From positions 310,001 to 374,000 of the forward strand of contig NZ_CP062005.1 of NCBI RefSeq assembly GCF_014840935.1: a DNA stretch of 64,000 nucleotides, written 5' to 3'. Numbering within the stretch: the first letter of the stretch is position 1; the number at the start of each line of letters is the position of its first letter. The stretch is from Halomonas sp. YLGW01. GTDB lineage: Bacteria > Pseudomonadota > Gammaproteobacteria > Pseudomonadales > Halomonadaceae. This document shows positions 9,002 to 25,852 of this stretch, one piece after another. Below the pieces are notes generated by a model that worked only from the letters and a program-made list of their open reading frames with translations, made no database searches and had not been told where the DNA came from. The translations under genes and the position numbers were made by a program.

Positions 9002-9029
9002 GGCCCTGGCCTCGCTGAGGAATCCACCG

Positions 9030-9788
9030 ATGACGGCCCCCGTGACGACCCCGCACCCGACCCTGGTGCTGCCCGACTGGCCGGCCCCGAGCACGGTGCG
9101 GGCCCTGGTCACCACCCGCGAGTCCGGCCCCAGCGAGGGGCCCTTTGCGGCCTTCAATACCGCCGAGCATGTCGGCGACGACCCCGCCCAGGTGGCGCGC
9201 TGTCGCGAGCTGCTGCAGGCCGAGGTGGGCAGCGACCGCCCGCTTCTGTGGCTCGACCAGGTGCATGGCGCCAACGTCCAGCAGGTCTATGCCCCGGGAG
9301 CGCCCCAGGCCGATGCCGCGGTGGCCTTCGATGCCGGCCATGCCTGCGTGGTGCAGACCGCCGACTGCCTGCCGGTGTTCTTCTGCGACAGGCTGGGCAC
9401 CCGGGTCGGCATCGCTCATGCCGGCTGGCGGGGGCTCGCCGGCGGCGTGCTCGAGGCCACGGTGGCGGCCCTCGCCACCGACCCCGGCGAGCTGATGGCC
9501 TGGCTGGGGCCGGCGATCTCCAACGCCCAGTTCGAGGTCGGCCCCGAGGTCCACGACGCCTTCGTCGCCGTGCAGCCCGAGGCCGAGAGTGCCTTCGAAC
9601 CGAGCCCCTATCGCCTCGGTCACTACATGGCCGACCTCTACCGCCTGGCGCGCCTGCGCCTCGAACGCCTGGGCGTTGCCCACATCAGCGGCGGACACTT
9701 CTGCACCGCCTGCGAGCCGCGCTTCTATTCCCACCGCCGCGATGACGGTGTCACCGGCCGCATGGCCAGCGTGATCTGGCTGCGCTGA
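9030..9788 (+). CDS. pgeF: Peptidoglycan editing factor PgeF (YfiH, DUF152)
   Basis: 252-residue protein of the DUF152/YfiH copper-laccase-like fold. Diagnostic motifs are present: VHGANV, TADCLPVFF, HAGWRGLAGGV and the C-terminal CTACEPRFYSHRRDDGVTGRMA. In E. coli PgeF removes L-Ser-containing UDP-MurNAc errors; homologues also show adenosine deaminase or polyphenol oxidase activity. The start at 9030 is used because GAGGA lies upstream; an ATG at 8979 would overlap rluD without a ribosome site. It lies between rluD and clpB as in many gammaproteobacteria. Confidence 0.9.
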   Translation: MTAPVTTPHPTLVLPDWPAPSTVRALVTTRESGPSEGPFAAFNTAEHVGDDPAQVARCRELLQAEVGSDRPLLWLDQVHGANVQQVYAPGAPQADAAVAFDAGHACVVQTADCLPVFFCDRLGTRVGIAHAGWRGLAGGVLEATVAALATDPGELMAWLGPAISNAQFEVGPEVHDAFVAVQPEAESAFEPSPYRLGHYMADLYRLARLRLERLGVAHISGGHFCTACEPRFYSHRRDDGVTGRMASVIWLR

Positions 9789-9851
9789 CGGAAAGCCGCT
9801 CGAATCGGGCTTTTCCCCGGCATTTCGTTGATTTCGATCAACCCCCGTGTC

Positions 9852-9899
9852 GCTTTCAAGGCCGGCGCCTTGAAAGCGGGCCACCATACCTCCATTGAT
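9852..9899 (+). promoter_or_regulatory. Heat-shock (sigma-32-type) promoter of clpB overlapping a palindrome
   Basis: TTGAAA at 9870-9875, preceded by C, is followed after 14 bp by CTCCATTGA (9890-9898), close to the sigma-32 consensus CTTGAAA-N13-17-CCCCATNTA. The -35 element is the right arm of a perfect 11-bp inverted repeat, GCTTTCAAGGC (9852-9862) and its complement at 9867-9877, separated by CGGC. The promoter assignment follows known RpoH control of clpB; the palindrome could be an operator or a terminator-like hairpin for pgeF. Confidence 0.7.
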
Positions 9900-9966
9900 A
9901 CTGTCAAGACACGACACAGGCAGGCGGTGCGTCCGATCGCGCCGCCGCCCTCATGGAGGACATGCG

Positions 9967-12570
<2,604 letters not shown>

Positions 12571-12622
12571 CGCTCGCCCCCGCGCCAGGCATGCCGGCTG
12601 GTATAGGGGTCGGCGCATCAAG

Positions 12623-12653
12623 AAGGCCCGCCTCTCAGGAGGCGGGCCTTTTG
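12623..12653 (+). terminator. Bidirectional terminator between clpB and the MFS gene
   Basis: Perfect stem AAGGCCCGCCTC / GAGGCGGGCCTT (about 12623-12650) followed by TT-GTCTTT on the plus strand and by TTCTT on the minus strand. It lies between the convergent clpB and sugar-porter genes and can serve both. Confidence 0.85.
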
Positions 12654-12708
12654 TCTTTCGGCGCTCGAGCGTAGGCGCCTGTGTGTCAGGCGAGTGCGCG
12701 GGGCGCGA

Positions 12709-14076
12709 TCAGCGGGTGCCGGCGGAGGCGGGGCGTGCCTTCGGCGTCGGCTCGCGGACCAGGCGCTCCTGCAGGGCCTCCAGTGACACCCCCTTGGTCT
12801 CGGGCATCAGGAACTTCACGAACAGCACCTGCAGCGCCATCATCACGGCGAAGAAGGCGAACACCGGGCCGCCGTTGAAGGTGCCCAGCACCCAGGGCAT
12901 CACCAGGGTGATCAGGGCCGCGCAGATCCAGTGCACCGAGCTGCCGAAGGACTGGCCGCGGGCACGCACATGGTTGGGGAAGACCTCGGCGATGAACACC
13001 CAGATGATCGCCCCCTGACTGATCGCATGGGACGCGATGAACAGCCCCAGCAGCAGCGGCACCTCGAGTCCGCCGAGCTCGCCGAGGAAGAAGGCCCGCG
13101 AGATCAGCACCAGCGAGACCAGGTAGCCCACCGAGCCGATGTACAGCAGGGTACGACGACCCAGGCGGTCGATCAGGGCCATGCCGGCCATAGTGAAGAT
13201 CAGGTTGACCAGGCCGATGCCGGCAGAGGAGAGCAGGGCGACGCTGCTGCCGAGCTCGGCGGCCTCGAGCACCCGCGGCGCGTAGTAGATGATGAAGTTG
13301 ATGCCCGAGAGCTGGTTGAAGAAGGCGATCAGGAAGGCCAGCAGGATCGGCAGGCGGTAGCGCCCCGAGAAGAAGGGGGCATGCGCGTTCTGCTCGCTGG
13401 TCTCAGCGGCGCGGATCGCGGCGATCTCGCGATCCACGTCGGCGGCGGGGTCGATCTTCCTCAGCACCTCGCTGGCGCCCTCAACGTCGTTGCGCTTGAG
13501 GATCAGCCAGCGCGGGCTCTTCGGCACCCGACAGATCATCAGGGTGTACAGGAGCGCCGGCACGGCCTCGATGCCCAGCATCCAGCGCCAGGCGTCCTCG
13601 CCGAGCAGCGAGCCCAGCACGAAGTTGGACACGAAGGCCATCAGGATGCCGAACACGATGTTGAACTGGTACAGGCCGACCAGGGCGCCGCGATGCTTGG
13701 CCGGCGCAATCTCGGAGATGTAGGTGGGGGCGGCGACCGAGGAGATCCCCACGCCGATGCCGCCGATCAGGCGGAAGAAGGAGAACCAGTAGGGGTCGGT
13801 GGCCAGCGCCGAGCCGACGGCGGAACCCAGGTAGAGGATACCGATCAGTACCAGGGTGGCGCGACGGCCCAGCTGGTCGGTGGGCCAGTTGCCGCCGATG
13901 GCGCCGATCACCGTGCCCCACAGCGCCATCGACATGATTAGCAGGCCGTGCTGCAGGTCGCTGAGCCCCCAGAGGGTCTGAATGGGCTTGTCGGCGCCGG
14001 AGATGACGGCGGTATCGAAGCCGAACAGGAAGCCGGCGAGGGCCACCGTGATCGACCATTGGACGATGCGAGACAT
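12709..14076 (-). CDS. Sugar-porter family MFS transporter
   Basis: 455-residue major facilitator with about 12 membrane helices. Sugar-porter signatures are visible: GFDTAVISGA in helix 1, DQLGRRAT between helices 2 and 3, R-x-GGIGVGISSVAAPTYISEIAPAKHRG, QLSGINFIIYYAP in helix 7, DRLGRRTLL between 8 and 9, and PETKG near the C-terminus. It should be a proton-coupled monosaccharide symporter in the inner membrane; the sugar cannot be told. AAGGAG precedes ATG 14076; the open frame upstream is not supported. A LacI-type operator lies about 50 bp upstream, but no regulator gene is present in the window. Confidence 0.88.
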   Translation of the reverse strand: MSRIVQWSITVALAGFLFGFDTAVISGADKPIQTLWGLSDLQHGLLIMSMALWGTVIGAIGGNWPTDQLGRRATLVLIGILYLGSAVGSALATDPYWFSFFRLIGGIGVGISSVAAPTYISEIAPAKHRGALVGLYQFNIVFGILMAFVSNFVLGSLLGEDAWRWMLGIEAVPALLYTLMICRVPKSPRWLILKRNDVEGASEVLRKIDPAADVDREIAAIRAAETSEQNAHAPFFSGRYRLPILLAFLIAFFNQLSGINFIIYYAPRVLEAAELGSSVALLSSAGIGLVNLIFTMAGMALIDRLGRRTLLYIGSVGYLVSLVLISRAFFLGELGGLEVPLLLGLFIASHAISQGAIIWVFIAEVFPNHVRARGQSFGSSVHWICAALITLVMPWVLGTFNGGPVFAFFAVMMALQVLFVKFLMPETKGVSLEALQERLVREPTPKARPASAGTR

Positions 14077-14715
14077 GCGGGTTCTCCTTGCAGGGTCGCC
14101 TTTCGTCTCCGCTTCTTGAATTCCCCAGGTGAATCGATTCACTTGAGGGCCAAAAAAAAGCGCGGCGAAAGGCGCTGGTGGTTAGTGTTATAGATGGGTG
14201 AATCGTGTCAGCAGTTCGCCATTACAGCAATTGGCCGCCCTTTCTGCCACCCGGGGTGTCTTAGACATTGGTCTAGGAGTCGCGGCGTCGGTACCATGAT
14301 GCCCGCACCCACAGGGCCCTCACGACATCCCTCAGACGGTCGAAACGGCGTGTTCGCGTCGGCGCGTCGCGTGATCGCGGTTTCACGGTTGACACCACCG
14401 GGGGGCTATTGGACTCTTGACGGTTCCTGATTGCGGGCGCGGACGAATCCGGGCGATCCCCGACCGCCGCGCGAAGGGTAGGTCTCAGGACCTCTACCCG
14501 CCGAAGGATTTTCCGGGCACGGCTACCCGCCTGGCTCGGCCGACGCCCCGACACGGCGAACTGCCGTGATGTGAGTGCAGGCCCCATCCGGGCCTAATGA
14601 CGCCAGGGTTTGGCATCAGGTGCCGGCATCGACCGGCCGCGGCATACCGCCGCACTCGACTTGCGTGACCCTTTGGGCACGGCAAGGCACTCGAGACCTC
14701 CAGGGGAGAAACACA
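14077..14715. other. Intergenic region between the MFS gene and ilvI
   Basis: 639 bp without a convincing gene between divergent transcripts. It contains the LacI-type operator described separately, an A-run at 14152-14159, a possible -35 TTGACA at 14389-14394 without a good -10, and some imperfect GC-rich hairpins (for example 14476-14500). I looked for a branched-chain amino acid leader peptide and terminator-antiterminator pair upstream of ilvI and did not find one. Confidence 0.6.
14129..14142 (-). promoter_or_regulatory. LacI-family operator
   Basis: Perfect 14-bp palindrome GTGAATCGATTCAC with the central CG typical of LacI/GalR operators, about 52 bp upstream of the MFS start codon. 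It probably allows sugar-responsive repression by a LacI-family protein encoded elsewhere. A half-site-like GTGAATCG also occurs near 14197. Confidence 0.7.
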
Positions 14716-16440
14716 GTGGAACTGCTTTCCGGCGCCGACATGATCGCCCGCTTCCTTCAGGACGAGGGCGTCGAATATATCTATGGCTATCCCGGCGGAG
14801 CGGCGTTGCATATCTATGACGCCCTGTTCCGTCAGGATAAGGTCAAACACATCCTGGTACGCCACGAACAGGCCGCGACGCACGCCGCGGACGGCTATGC
14901 CCGGGCCTCCGGCAAGCCCGGTACCGTACTGGTCACCTCGGGGCCCGGCGCGACCAACGCCGTGACCGGCATTGCCACCGCCTACATGGACTCGATTCCG
15001 CTGGTGGTGCTGTGCGGTCAGGTGATGAGTCACTTGATCGGTGACGATGCCTTCCAGGAAACCGACATCATCGGCGTGACCCGCCCGGTAGTGAAGCATA
15101 GCTTCTCGATCAGGCATCCCTCGGAGATCCCCGAGGTGCTGAAGAAGGCCTACTACCTGGCGGCGACCGGCCGTCCCGGCCCGGTGGTGGTGGACATCCC
15201 CAAGGACATGACCGCCCCCACCGAGCGCTACGAGTACGTCTATCCGAAGAAGGTCAAGCTGCGCTCCTACAATCCGGTCAATCGCGGCCATACCGGCCAG
15301 ATCAAGAAGGCCGTGGAGCTGATGCTCAAGGCCAAGCGCCCGGTGTTCTACACCGGCGGCGGCGTGGTCACCGGCAATGCAAGCGAAGGCCTGACCGATC
15401 TGGTCAAGCACCTGGGCTTCCCGATCACCACCACCCTGATGGGTATCGGCGCCTACCCGCAGAGCGACCATCAGTGCCTGGGCTGGCTGGGCATGCACGG
15501 CTCCTATGAGTCGAACATGGCCATGCACCACGCCGACCTGGTGATCGCCATCGGCGCGCGCTTCGACGACAGGGTGACCAACAACACCTCCAAGTTCTGT
15601 CCCACGGCCAAGATCATCCACGTCGACATCGACCCAAGCTCGGTGTCCAAGACCGTGCGGGCCGACGTGCCCATCGTCGGGCCCGCGGCCAGCGTCATCA
15701 ACGAGATGATCAGCCTGGTGCAGGGCAAGGACATCAGCCAGCCCGAGGCACTCGCCGAGTGGTGGAAGAAGCTCGATGGCTGGCGCGAGGAGCGTGTCGG
15801 CAGGCTCTACGAGCCGTCCCATGAAGGCGAGCCGCTCAAGCCCCAGGAAGTGATCGAGGCGGTCTGCCGGGTGACCCGCGGCGAGGCCTTCGTCACCACC
15901 GACGTTGGCCAGCACCAGATGTTCGCGGCCCAGTACTACAAGTTCGACAAGCCAAACCGCTTCATCACCTCCGGCGGGCTCGGCACCATGGGCTTCGGCT
16001 TCCCGGCGGCCATGGGCGTCAAGAAGAGCTACCCGGACGATGATGTGGTCTGCATCACCGGCGAGGGCAGCTTCCAGATGATGATGCAGGAGCTCTCCAC
16101 CTGTAAGCAGTACGGGGTGGGAGTGAAGATCATCAACCTGAACAACGGCTCGCTGGGCATGGTGCGCCAGTGGCAGGATTTGAACTACAAGTCCCGTCAC
16201 GCCCACTCCTACATGGAGTCGCTGCCGGACTTTCAGATGCTGATCGAGTCGTATGGCTTCACCGCCCTCAAGGTGGAACGTCACGAGGATCTCGAACCCG
16301 CGCTCGAGCGGGCCTTCGCCGACAAGAACGAGCTGGTGTTCCTCGACGTCTACGTCGACCCGCGCGAGCACGTTTATCCGATGCAGGTGCCCCTGGGCTC
16401 CATGCGTGACATGCTGCTTTCGAAGACGGAGCGGACCTGA
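14716..16440 (+). CDS. ilvI: Acetolactate synthase 3, large subunit
   Basis: 574-residue thiamin-diphosphate enzyme catalysing the first shared step of isoleucine, leucine and valine synthesis (two pyruvates to acetolactate, or pyruvate plus 2-oxobutyrate). It shows the activating Glu51 in RHEQAATHAADGYAR, the FAD-binding middle domain, and the ThDP/Mg motif GEGSFQMMMQELST with the NNGSLGMVRQW end. Length equals E. coli IlvI. The start is GTG 14716 behind GGGGAG; an upstream ATG at 14575 adds a non-homologous extension. It overlaps ilvH by one base, so the subunits are translationally coupled. Confidence 0.95.
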   Translation: MELLSGADMIARFLQDEGVEYIYGYPGGAALHIYDALFRQDKVKHILVRHEQAATHAADGYARASGKPGTVLVTSGPGATNAVTGIATAYMDSIPLVVLCGQVMSHLIGDDAFQETDIIGVTRPVVKHSFSIRHPSEIPEVLKKAYYLAATGRPGPVVVDIPKDMTAPTERYEYVYPKKVKLRSYNPVNRGHTGQIKKAVELMLKAKRPVFYTGGGVVTGNASEGLTDLVKHLGFPITTTLMGIGAYPQSDHQCLGWLGMHGSYESNMAMHHADLVIAIGARFDDRVTNNTSKFCPTAKIIHVDIDPSSVSKTVRADVPIVGPAASVINEMISLVQGKDISQPEALAEWWKKLDGWREERVGRLYEPSHEGEPLKPQEVIEAVCRVTRGEAFVTTDVGQHQMFAAQYYKFDKPNRFITSGGLGTMGFGFPAAMGVKKSYPDDDVVCITGEGSFQMMMQELSTCKQYGVGVKIINLNNGSLGMVRQWQDLNYKSRHAHSYMESLPDFQMLIESYGFTALKVERHEDLEPALERAFADKNELVFLDVYVDPREHVYPMQVPLGSMRDMLLSKTERT

Positions 16441-16931
16441 TGCGCCATATCATCTCGATCCTGATGGAAAACGAACCCGGCGCCTTGTCTCGTGTGGTGG
16501 GGCTGTTCTCGCAGCGCAACTACAACATCGAGTCGCTCAACGTGGCGCCGACCGAAGACCCGACGCTGTCGCGCCTGACCGTCACCACCGTCGGTGACGA
16601 TCGGGTGATCGAGCAGATCACCAAGCACCTCAACAAGCTGATCGATGTGGTCAAGCTGGTCGACCTGACCGAGGGGCAGCACATCGAGCGCGAGCTGATG
16701 CTGGTCAAGGTCAAGGCGCTCGGCGCGGCCCGTGACGAGGTCAAGCGCACCGCCGATATCTTCCGTGCCCAGGTGGTCGACGTGACGCCGAACCTCTATA
16801 CGGTGCAGATCACCGGCGATGCCAGCAAGCTGGATGCCTTCCTCCAGGCCATGGCCCCGGTGGGCATCCTCGAGGTGGCGCGTACCGGCGTCTCGGGCAT
16901 CGCGCGGGGCGACAAGGTGCTGAGCCTCTGA
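16440..16931 (+). CDS. ilvH: Acetolactate synthase 3, regulatory small subunit
   Basis: 163 residues, the same length as E. coli IlvH. The N-terminal ACT domain (MRHIISILMENEPGALSRVVGLFSQRNYNIESL, residues about 1-78) binds valine for feedback inhibition, and the C-terminal ALS_ss domain activates the large subunit. ATG overlaps the ilvI stop (TGATG). Confidence 0.96.
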   Translation: MRHIISILMENEPGALSRVVGLFSQRNYNIESLNVAPTEDPTLSRLTVTTVGDDRVIEQITKHLNKLIDVVKLVDLTEGQHIERELMLVKVKALGAARDEVKRTADIFRAQVVDVTPNLYTVQITGDASKLDAFLQAMAPVGILEVARTGVSGIARGDKVLSL

Positions 16932-16960
16932 CGGCGTGATGGTTCGATAGCCGGTCCTGA

Positions 16961-16985
16961 AAGCCGCTCTTCGGAGCGGCTTTTT
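16961..16985 (+). terminator. Rho-independent terminator of ilvIH
   Basis: Hairpin AAGCCGCTC-TTCG-GAGCGGCTT with a stable TTCG tetraloop and a following T-run, 29 bp after the ilvH stop. Confidence 0.92.
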
Positions 16986-17081
16986 CGTGTCTGGCCGGCG
17001 GGGGGCATTGAGAGTGCTTATCGAGGGAGCTTGTCGAGGGAGGGCGAGGAGGTCGTCGGGTAAAGGAGAGCGCTCTTGTGA

Positions 17082-17969
17082 TTAGCGCGCTGAGACCTCG
17101 GCCCACAGGGCGCGGATCAGCGGGCTCTTCAATCGGCGCTGGGCCACACACAGGCCCACGTCGTAGTGGGGCAGTTCGGGTTTGACCGCCAGGCTCTGCA
17201 CGCGATCGGCGAGGGGGCTGTTGTCGACCACGATCTTTGGCACCACGCCGATGCCGAAGCCGAGCCCTACCATGCTGACGATGGCCTCGTGGCCGGCCAC
17301 CTGAGCATAGATGCGTGGCGCGATGCCCAGTGCCTTGAACCAGGTGTCGCTGTATTCCCGGGACAGGCCCGATTCGGAGAGGATCATCGGCACTTCGGCC
17401 CACTGCTCGGCGGTGGGGACCTCGGGATGGGCGGGCATCCAGTCGGCGCCGTCGCGGGGGGCGATGAAGACCAGCGGTGAGGTGGTCATCGGCTTGAAGG
17501 CCAGTGCCTCGGGGAGCCGCCGCGGTCGCGGCGTGATGGCCATGTCCTCCTCGCCGGCCAGCACCCGTGAGATGGACTGAGCCGGGTCGCCGGTATGCAG
17601 CTTGAGTTCGATGCGCGGGTGGCGGGTGCGAAAGTCGCTGAGTAGCTCATACAGGAAGCTGTAGCTGGCGGTGACCGAGCAGAAGATGCTGATCTCGCCG
17701 GCGAGCGCTGCGGTCTCTTCCATCAGCGCATGACGCACCAGTTCCCACTGCTCCAGGGCATCTCGGGCATAGGCCTGGAAGGTCAGCCCCTGATGCGTCA
17801 GGGCCACATGGCGGTTGTCGCGCTCGAAGAGCGTCACGCCCAGGCTCTCCTCGAGGGAGCGGATCGACCGAGAGAGCGTCGAGGGGCTGACGTGGCAGGC
17901 CTCGCTGGCACGGCCGAAATGCAGGGTGTCGGCCAGGCTCAGGAAGTGTCGGAGGTCACGCATGTCCAT
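17082..17969 (-). CDS. ilvY: LysR-type activator IlvY
   Basis: 295-residue LysR-family regulator with a winged helix-turn-helix at the N-terminus (MDMRDLRHFLSLADTLHFGRASEACHVSPSTLSRSIRSLEE) and an inducer-binding domain after it. Its divergent placement next to ilvC is the classic ilvY-ilvC pair, in which IlvY activates ilvC on binding acetolactate or acetohydroxybutyrate. ATG 17969 is used; the frame is open far upstream antisense to ilvC, but that part is not coding. Confidence 0.92.
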   Translation of the reverse strand: MDMRDLRHFLSLADTLHFGRASEACHVSPSTLSRSIRSLEESLGVTLFERDNRHVALTHQGLTFQAYARDALEQWELVRHALMEETAALAGEISIFCSVTASYSFLYELLSDFRTRHPRIELKLHTGDPAQSISRVLAGEEDMAITPRPRRLPEALAFKPMTTSPLVFIAPRDGADWMPAHPEVPTAEQWAEVPMILSESGLSREYSDTWFKALGIAPRIYAQVAGHEAIVSMVGLGFGIGVVPKIVVDNSPLADRVQSLAVKPELPHYDVGLCVAQRRLKSPLIRALWAEVSAR

Positions 17970-17998
17970 GGGCGTTATTTCACTTTTCGGGATCTGAT

Positions 17999-18024
17999 GT
18001 TGCAAATATAGCGTTTTACGCAAC
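17999..18024. promoter_or_regulatory. Candidate IlvY operator in the ilvY-ilvC gap
   Basis: GTTGC at 17999-18003 and GCAAC at 18020-18024 form an interrupted inverted repeat around an AT-rich core, the T-N11-A type layout of LysR operators, 30 bp from the ilvY start and 117 bp from ilvC. This fits the known co-regulation of the pair; the exact site is inferred. Confidence 0.6.
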
Positions 18025-18107
18025 GAGGTGTCTGTCGTATCGTCCTTGCATCGGCACCACGAACCACAAGCGCCGCGATAGACGGCGCGGGTCGCCATCA
18101 ACGCTGA

Positions 18108-19157
<1,050 letters not shown>

Positions 19158-19178
19158 TCGAACGGCACGGCACCAACG

Positions 19179-19217
19179 ACAGCGAGGGCGCGGATTTCCG
19201 CGCCCTCGCTGTTTTTG
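19179..19217 (+). terminator. Rho-independent terminator of ilvC
   Basis: Long perfect stem ACAGCGAGGGCGCGG / CCGCGCCCTCGCTGT with an ATTT loop followed by TTTT, 22 bp after the stop codon. Confidence 0.95.
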
Positions 19218-19305
19218 TACGGGCTGTCGTTGCTATCGTTGCGGGAACTAGCATGTAGAATGGATCGCGTGTCACGGACACATCTCCCAGCAACGGAAGA
19301 CCTCT

Positions 19306-20136
19306 ATGAGTCAGGATTCGCAAAAGACCGAATACGATCACGCCGAACACGACGAAGATGTCACCGCGACCTTTCTGCGCGAGACGGAAGTGGTCGAGGA
19401 AGCGGTCGAGGATGGAAAGAAGATCCGGCGGCGCGGCATCTATCTGCTGCCGAACCTGTTCACCACATCCGCATTGTTCTCGGGATTCTTCGCCGTGGTC
19501 GCCGGTATCAATGGTGATTTCTCGGCCGCGGCCATCGCGATCTTTATCGCCATGGTGCTCGACGGCCTGGACGGTCGCGTGGCGCGCATGACCAATACCC
19601 AGAGCGCCTTCGGTGCCGAGTACGATAGCCTCGCCGACATGATCTCCTTCGGCATGGCGCCGGCCCTGGTGGCCTTCACCTGGATCCTTCAGGACATCGG
19701 CAAGATTGGCTGGGTGGTGGCCTTCCTGTATGTGGCCTGCGCCGCTCTGCGTCTGGCGCGCTTCAATGTGCAGATCGGTTCCACCGACAAGAAGTGGTTC
19801 ATCGGCCTGCCCAGTCCCTCCGCCGCCGCTCTGGTGGCTGCCAGTGTCTGGACCTTCCACAGCTTCGATGCCAATGCCTTCGCCTTCAAGCTGTTGATGC
19901 TGGTGGTGGTGGCCGCGGCAGGGGTGCTGATGGTCAGCAACATTCGCTACTACAGCTTCAAGGATGTCGACCTCAAGGGGCCGGTGCCCTTCGTGATGCT
20001 GCTCGCCATCGTGCTGGGCTTCGTGGTGATCTCGGTGGAGCCGGCGGTCATGCTGCTGCTGCTGTTCGCCGTCTACGTCGCCTCGGGGCCGGTGCTTGCC
20101 GTACTGCGCAAGATGAAGAAGCTGCCTGCGAACTGA
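19306..20136 (+). CDS. pssA: CDP-diacylglycerol-serine O-phosphatidyltransferase
   Basis: 276-residue integral membrane enzyme that makes phosphatidylserine, the precursor of phosphatidylethanolamine. The CDP-alcohol phosphatidyltransferase motif runs from Asp86 to Asp111 (DGLDGRVAR ... G-x3-D-x3-D). Several membrane helices precede and follow. A 40-residue acidic N-terminal extension (DSQKTEYDHAEHDEDV) comes before the first helix. The ilvC-pssA order is common in Pseudomonas-like genomes, but the terminator between them argues for separate transcription. Confidence 0.93.
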   Translation: MSQDSQKTEYDHAEHDEDVTATFLRETEVVEEAVEDGKKIRRRGIYLLPNLFTTSALFSGFFAVVAGINGDFSAAAIAIFIAMVLDGLDGRVARMTNTQSAFGAEYDSLADMISFGMAPALVAFTWILQDIGKIGWVVAFLYVACAALRLARFNVQIGSTDKKWFIGLPSPSAAALVAASVWTFHSFDANAFAFKLLMLVVVAAAGVLMVSNIRYYSFKDVDLKGPVPFVMLLAIVLGFVVISVEPAVMLLLLFAVYVASGPVLAVLRKMKKLPAN

Positions 20137-20443
20137 TTCGCTGGCGCTTTCCTCTCGCGCCACGCTCTGACAGACTGCGCTCCCGCTCTTTACGGCCTCT
20201 AAACGCCCGCCCCTGTGCGGGCGTTGTCGTCTCCGGCGCTTCTGCTTATCCACACCCGGTTGGTCGCCCTGATCTATCCACAGCCCCTTCGTCATCTTTT
20301 TGAAAGAAAGGGGTTGTGCCGCTCCGCGATAATCCGTAAAGTACGCATCCGCTGCCGCCGACGAGCAAATGTCGGATGCGGTGAAGAGTGTTGGAAGCAC
20401 TTGTTTTTGTTTAGGTTTTTCGAATCGCTCGGCGATATCGGGA
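20137..20443. other. Gap between pssA and the first rRNA promoter
   Basis: No gene seen. A weak hairpin AACGCCCGC / GCGGGCGTT at 20202-20225 may terminate pssA. From 20323 onwards the sequence is the start of the large duplicated block shared with 26536; the first part of that block is AT-richer (TTGTTTTTGTTTAGG near 20401) and could act as an UP element. Confidence 0.55.
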
Positions 20444-20471
20444 TTGACAAAAACACCGGAAACGGTAGAAT
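20444..20471 (+). promoter_or_regulatory. rRNA operon 1 promoter P1
   Basis: TTGACA (20444-20449), 16-bp spacer, TAGAAT (20466-20471), about 360 bp before 16S. Confidence 0.85.
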
Positions 20472-20545
20472 GCTCCCTCACTCGATCGGCGCTCAACTCG
20501 CCGCTGGTTCACTCGGTCATCTAGAGTGAGCGACAACAGCAAGGG

Positions 20546-20573
20546 TTGACATTCACTGCCGATTCAGTAGAAT
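20546..20573 (+). promoter_or_regulatory. rRNA operon 1 promoter P2
   Basis: TTGACA (20546-20551), 16-bp spacer, TAGAAT (20568-20573), 102 bp after P1. Tandem P1/P2 promoters are usual for gammaproteobacterial rRNA operons. Confidence 0.85.
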
Positions 20574-20646
20574 ACGCCTTCCTCGCAGGGCGCCGGCCGA
20601 ACGGCCAGGCAGATGCGGGACGCTCCGCTCTTTAAGAGTTCGGGGC

Positions 20647-20658
20647 TGCTCTTTAACA
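20647..20658 (+). promoter_or_regulatory. rRNA leader boxA antitermination site
   Basis: TGCTCTTTAACA matches the NusB-S10 boxA consensus. A second copy sits before 23S (about 22728-22740), as expected. Confidence 0.85.
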
Positions 20659-20831
20659 ATCGATCAGATAATTCATGTGGGCGCTTGTCGATGAAGGGGT
20701 GATCAGTCACCGATACTTCAAGGCAAGCGACTCGTCAAAGGAAGCCAATTCGGCTGACTTTTTGAGACGTTTGAACCTTGAGCCAAGTTTGGTCTGCTTC
20801 TTTCTTCGGAAAGGTAAGACCGTATGATTTT

Positions 20832-22372
<1,541 letters not shown>

Positions 22373-22471
22373 ATCGACGACTCGCCTCTTCTCGGCAAGT
22401 GTCCACAATGAATTATCTGATCGGCCAGAGCATAAGACTGTTTGGGTCGCGGACCCAGTGGTTAGTAAGCC

Positions 22472-22548
<77 letters not shown>

Positions 22549-22564
22549 ATGTTTACTTGTCAGA

Positions 22565-22640
22565 GGGGCCTTAGCTCAGCTGGGAGAGCGCCTGCCTTGC
22601 ACGCAGGAGGTCAGCGGTTCGATCCCGCTAGGCTCCACCA
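22565..22640 (+). tRNA. tRNA-Ala (TGC), operon 1 spacer
   Basis: 76 nt, acceptor GGGGCCT / AGGCTCC including the G3:U70 identity pair, encoded CCA, anticodon TGC at 22598-22600. Confidence 0.97.
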
Positions 22641-22852
22641 TCCCAACACAGTCACCTGTGAGTCCACAGTCACAAGCCTATCATCACAAATGATGATGTC
22701 GGGTTTGTGACTGTCGGTTCGACAGTCGCTCTTTAACAATATGAATCATGCTGACAAACGTTTCTTCCGAGAGGAAGAGACACGAGATACGTCTCAAGCG
22801 TATCCGGCAATTGTCGTGACGTCATCGCGGACCAGACCCTTTCGGGTTATAT

Positions 22853-25738
<2,886 letters not shown>

Positions 25739-25852
25739 ATAACCCCAAGGGGTCTGCGCATGACGCGCAACAATTGACGGATACGCGAGACGCATCTCGT
25801 CAGCATGACTTCATATTGCGATGAGCCGCCACGGCGACTCATCAACCCGTTT

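Noticed and set aside
14296..14431. Leader peptide for attenuation of ilvIH
   Set aside because: The short frame starting ATGATG is not rich in Leu, Ile or Val codons and no terminator-antiterminator pair follows.
14575..14715. Longer ilvI N-terminus from ATG 14575
   Set aside because: The added 47 residues do not match the family; GTG 14716 with GGGGAG upstream gives the normal length.
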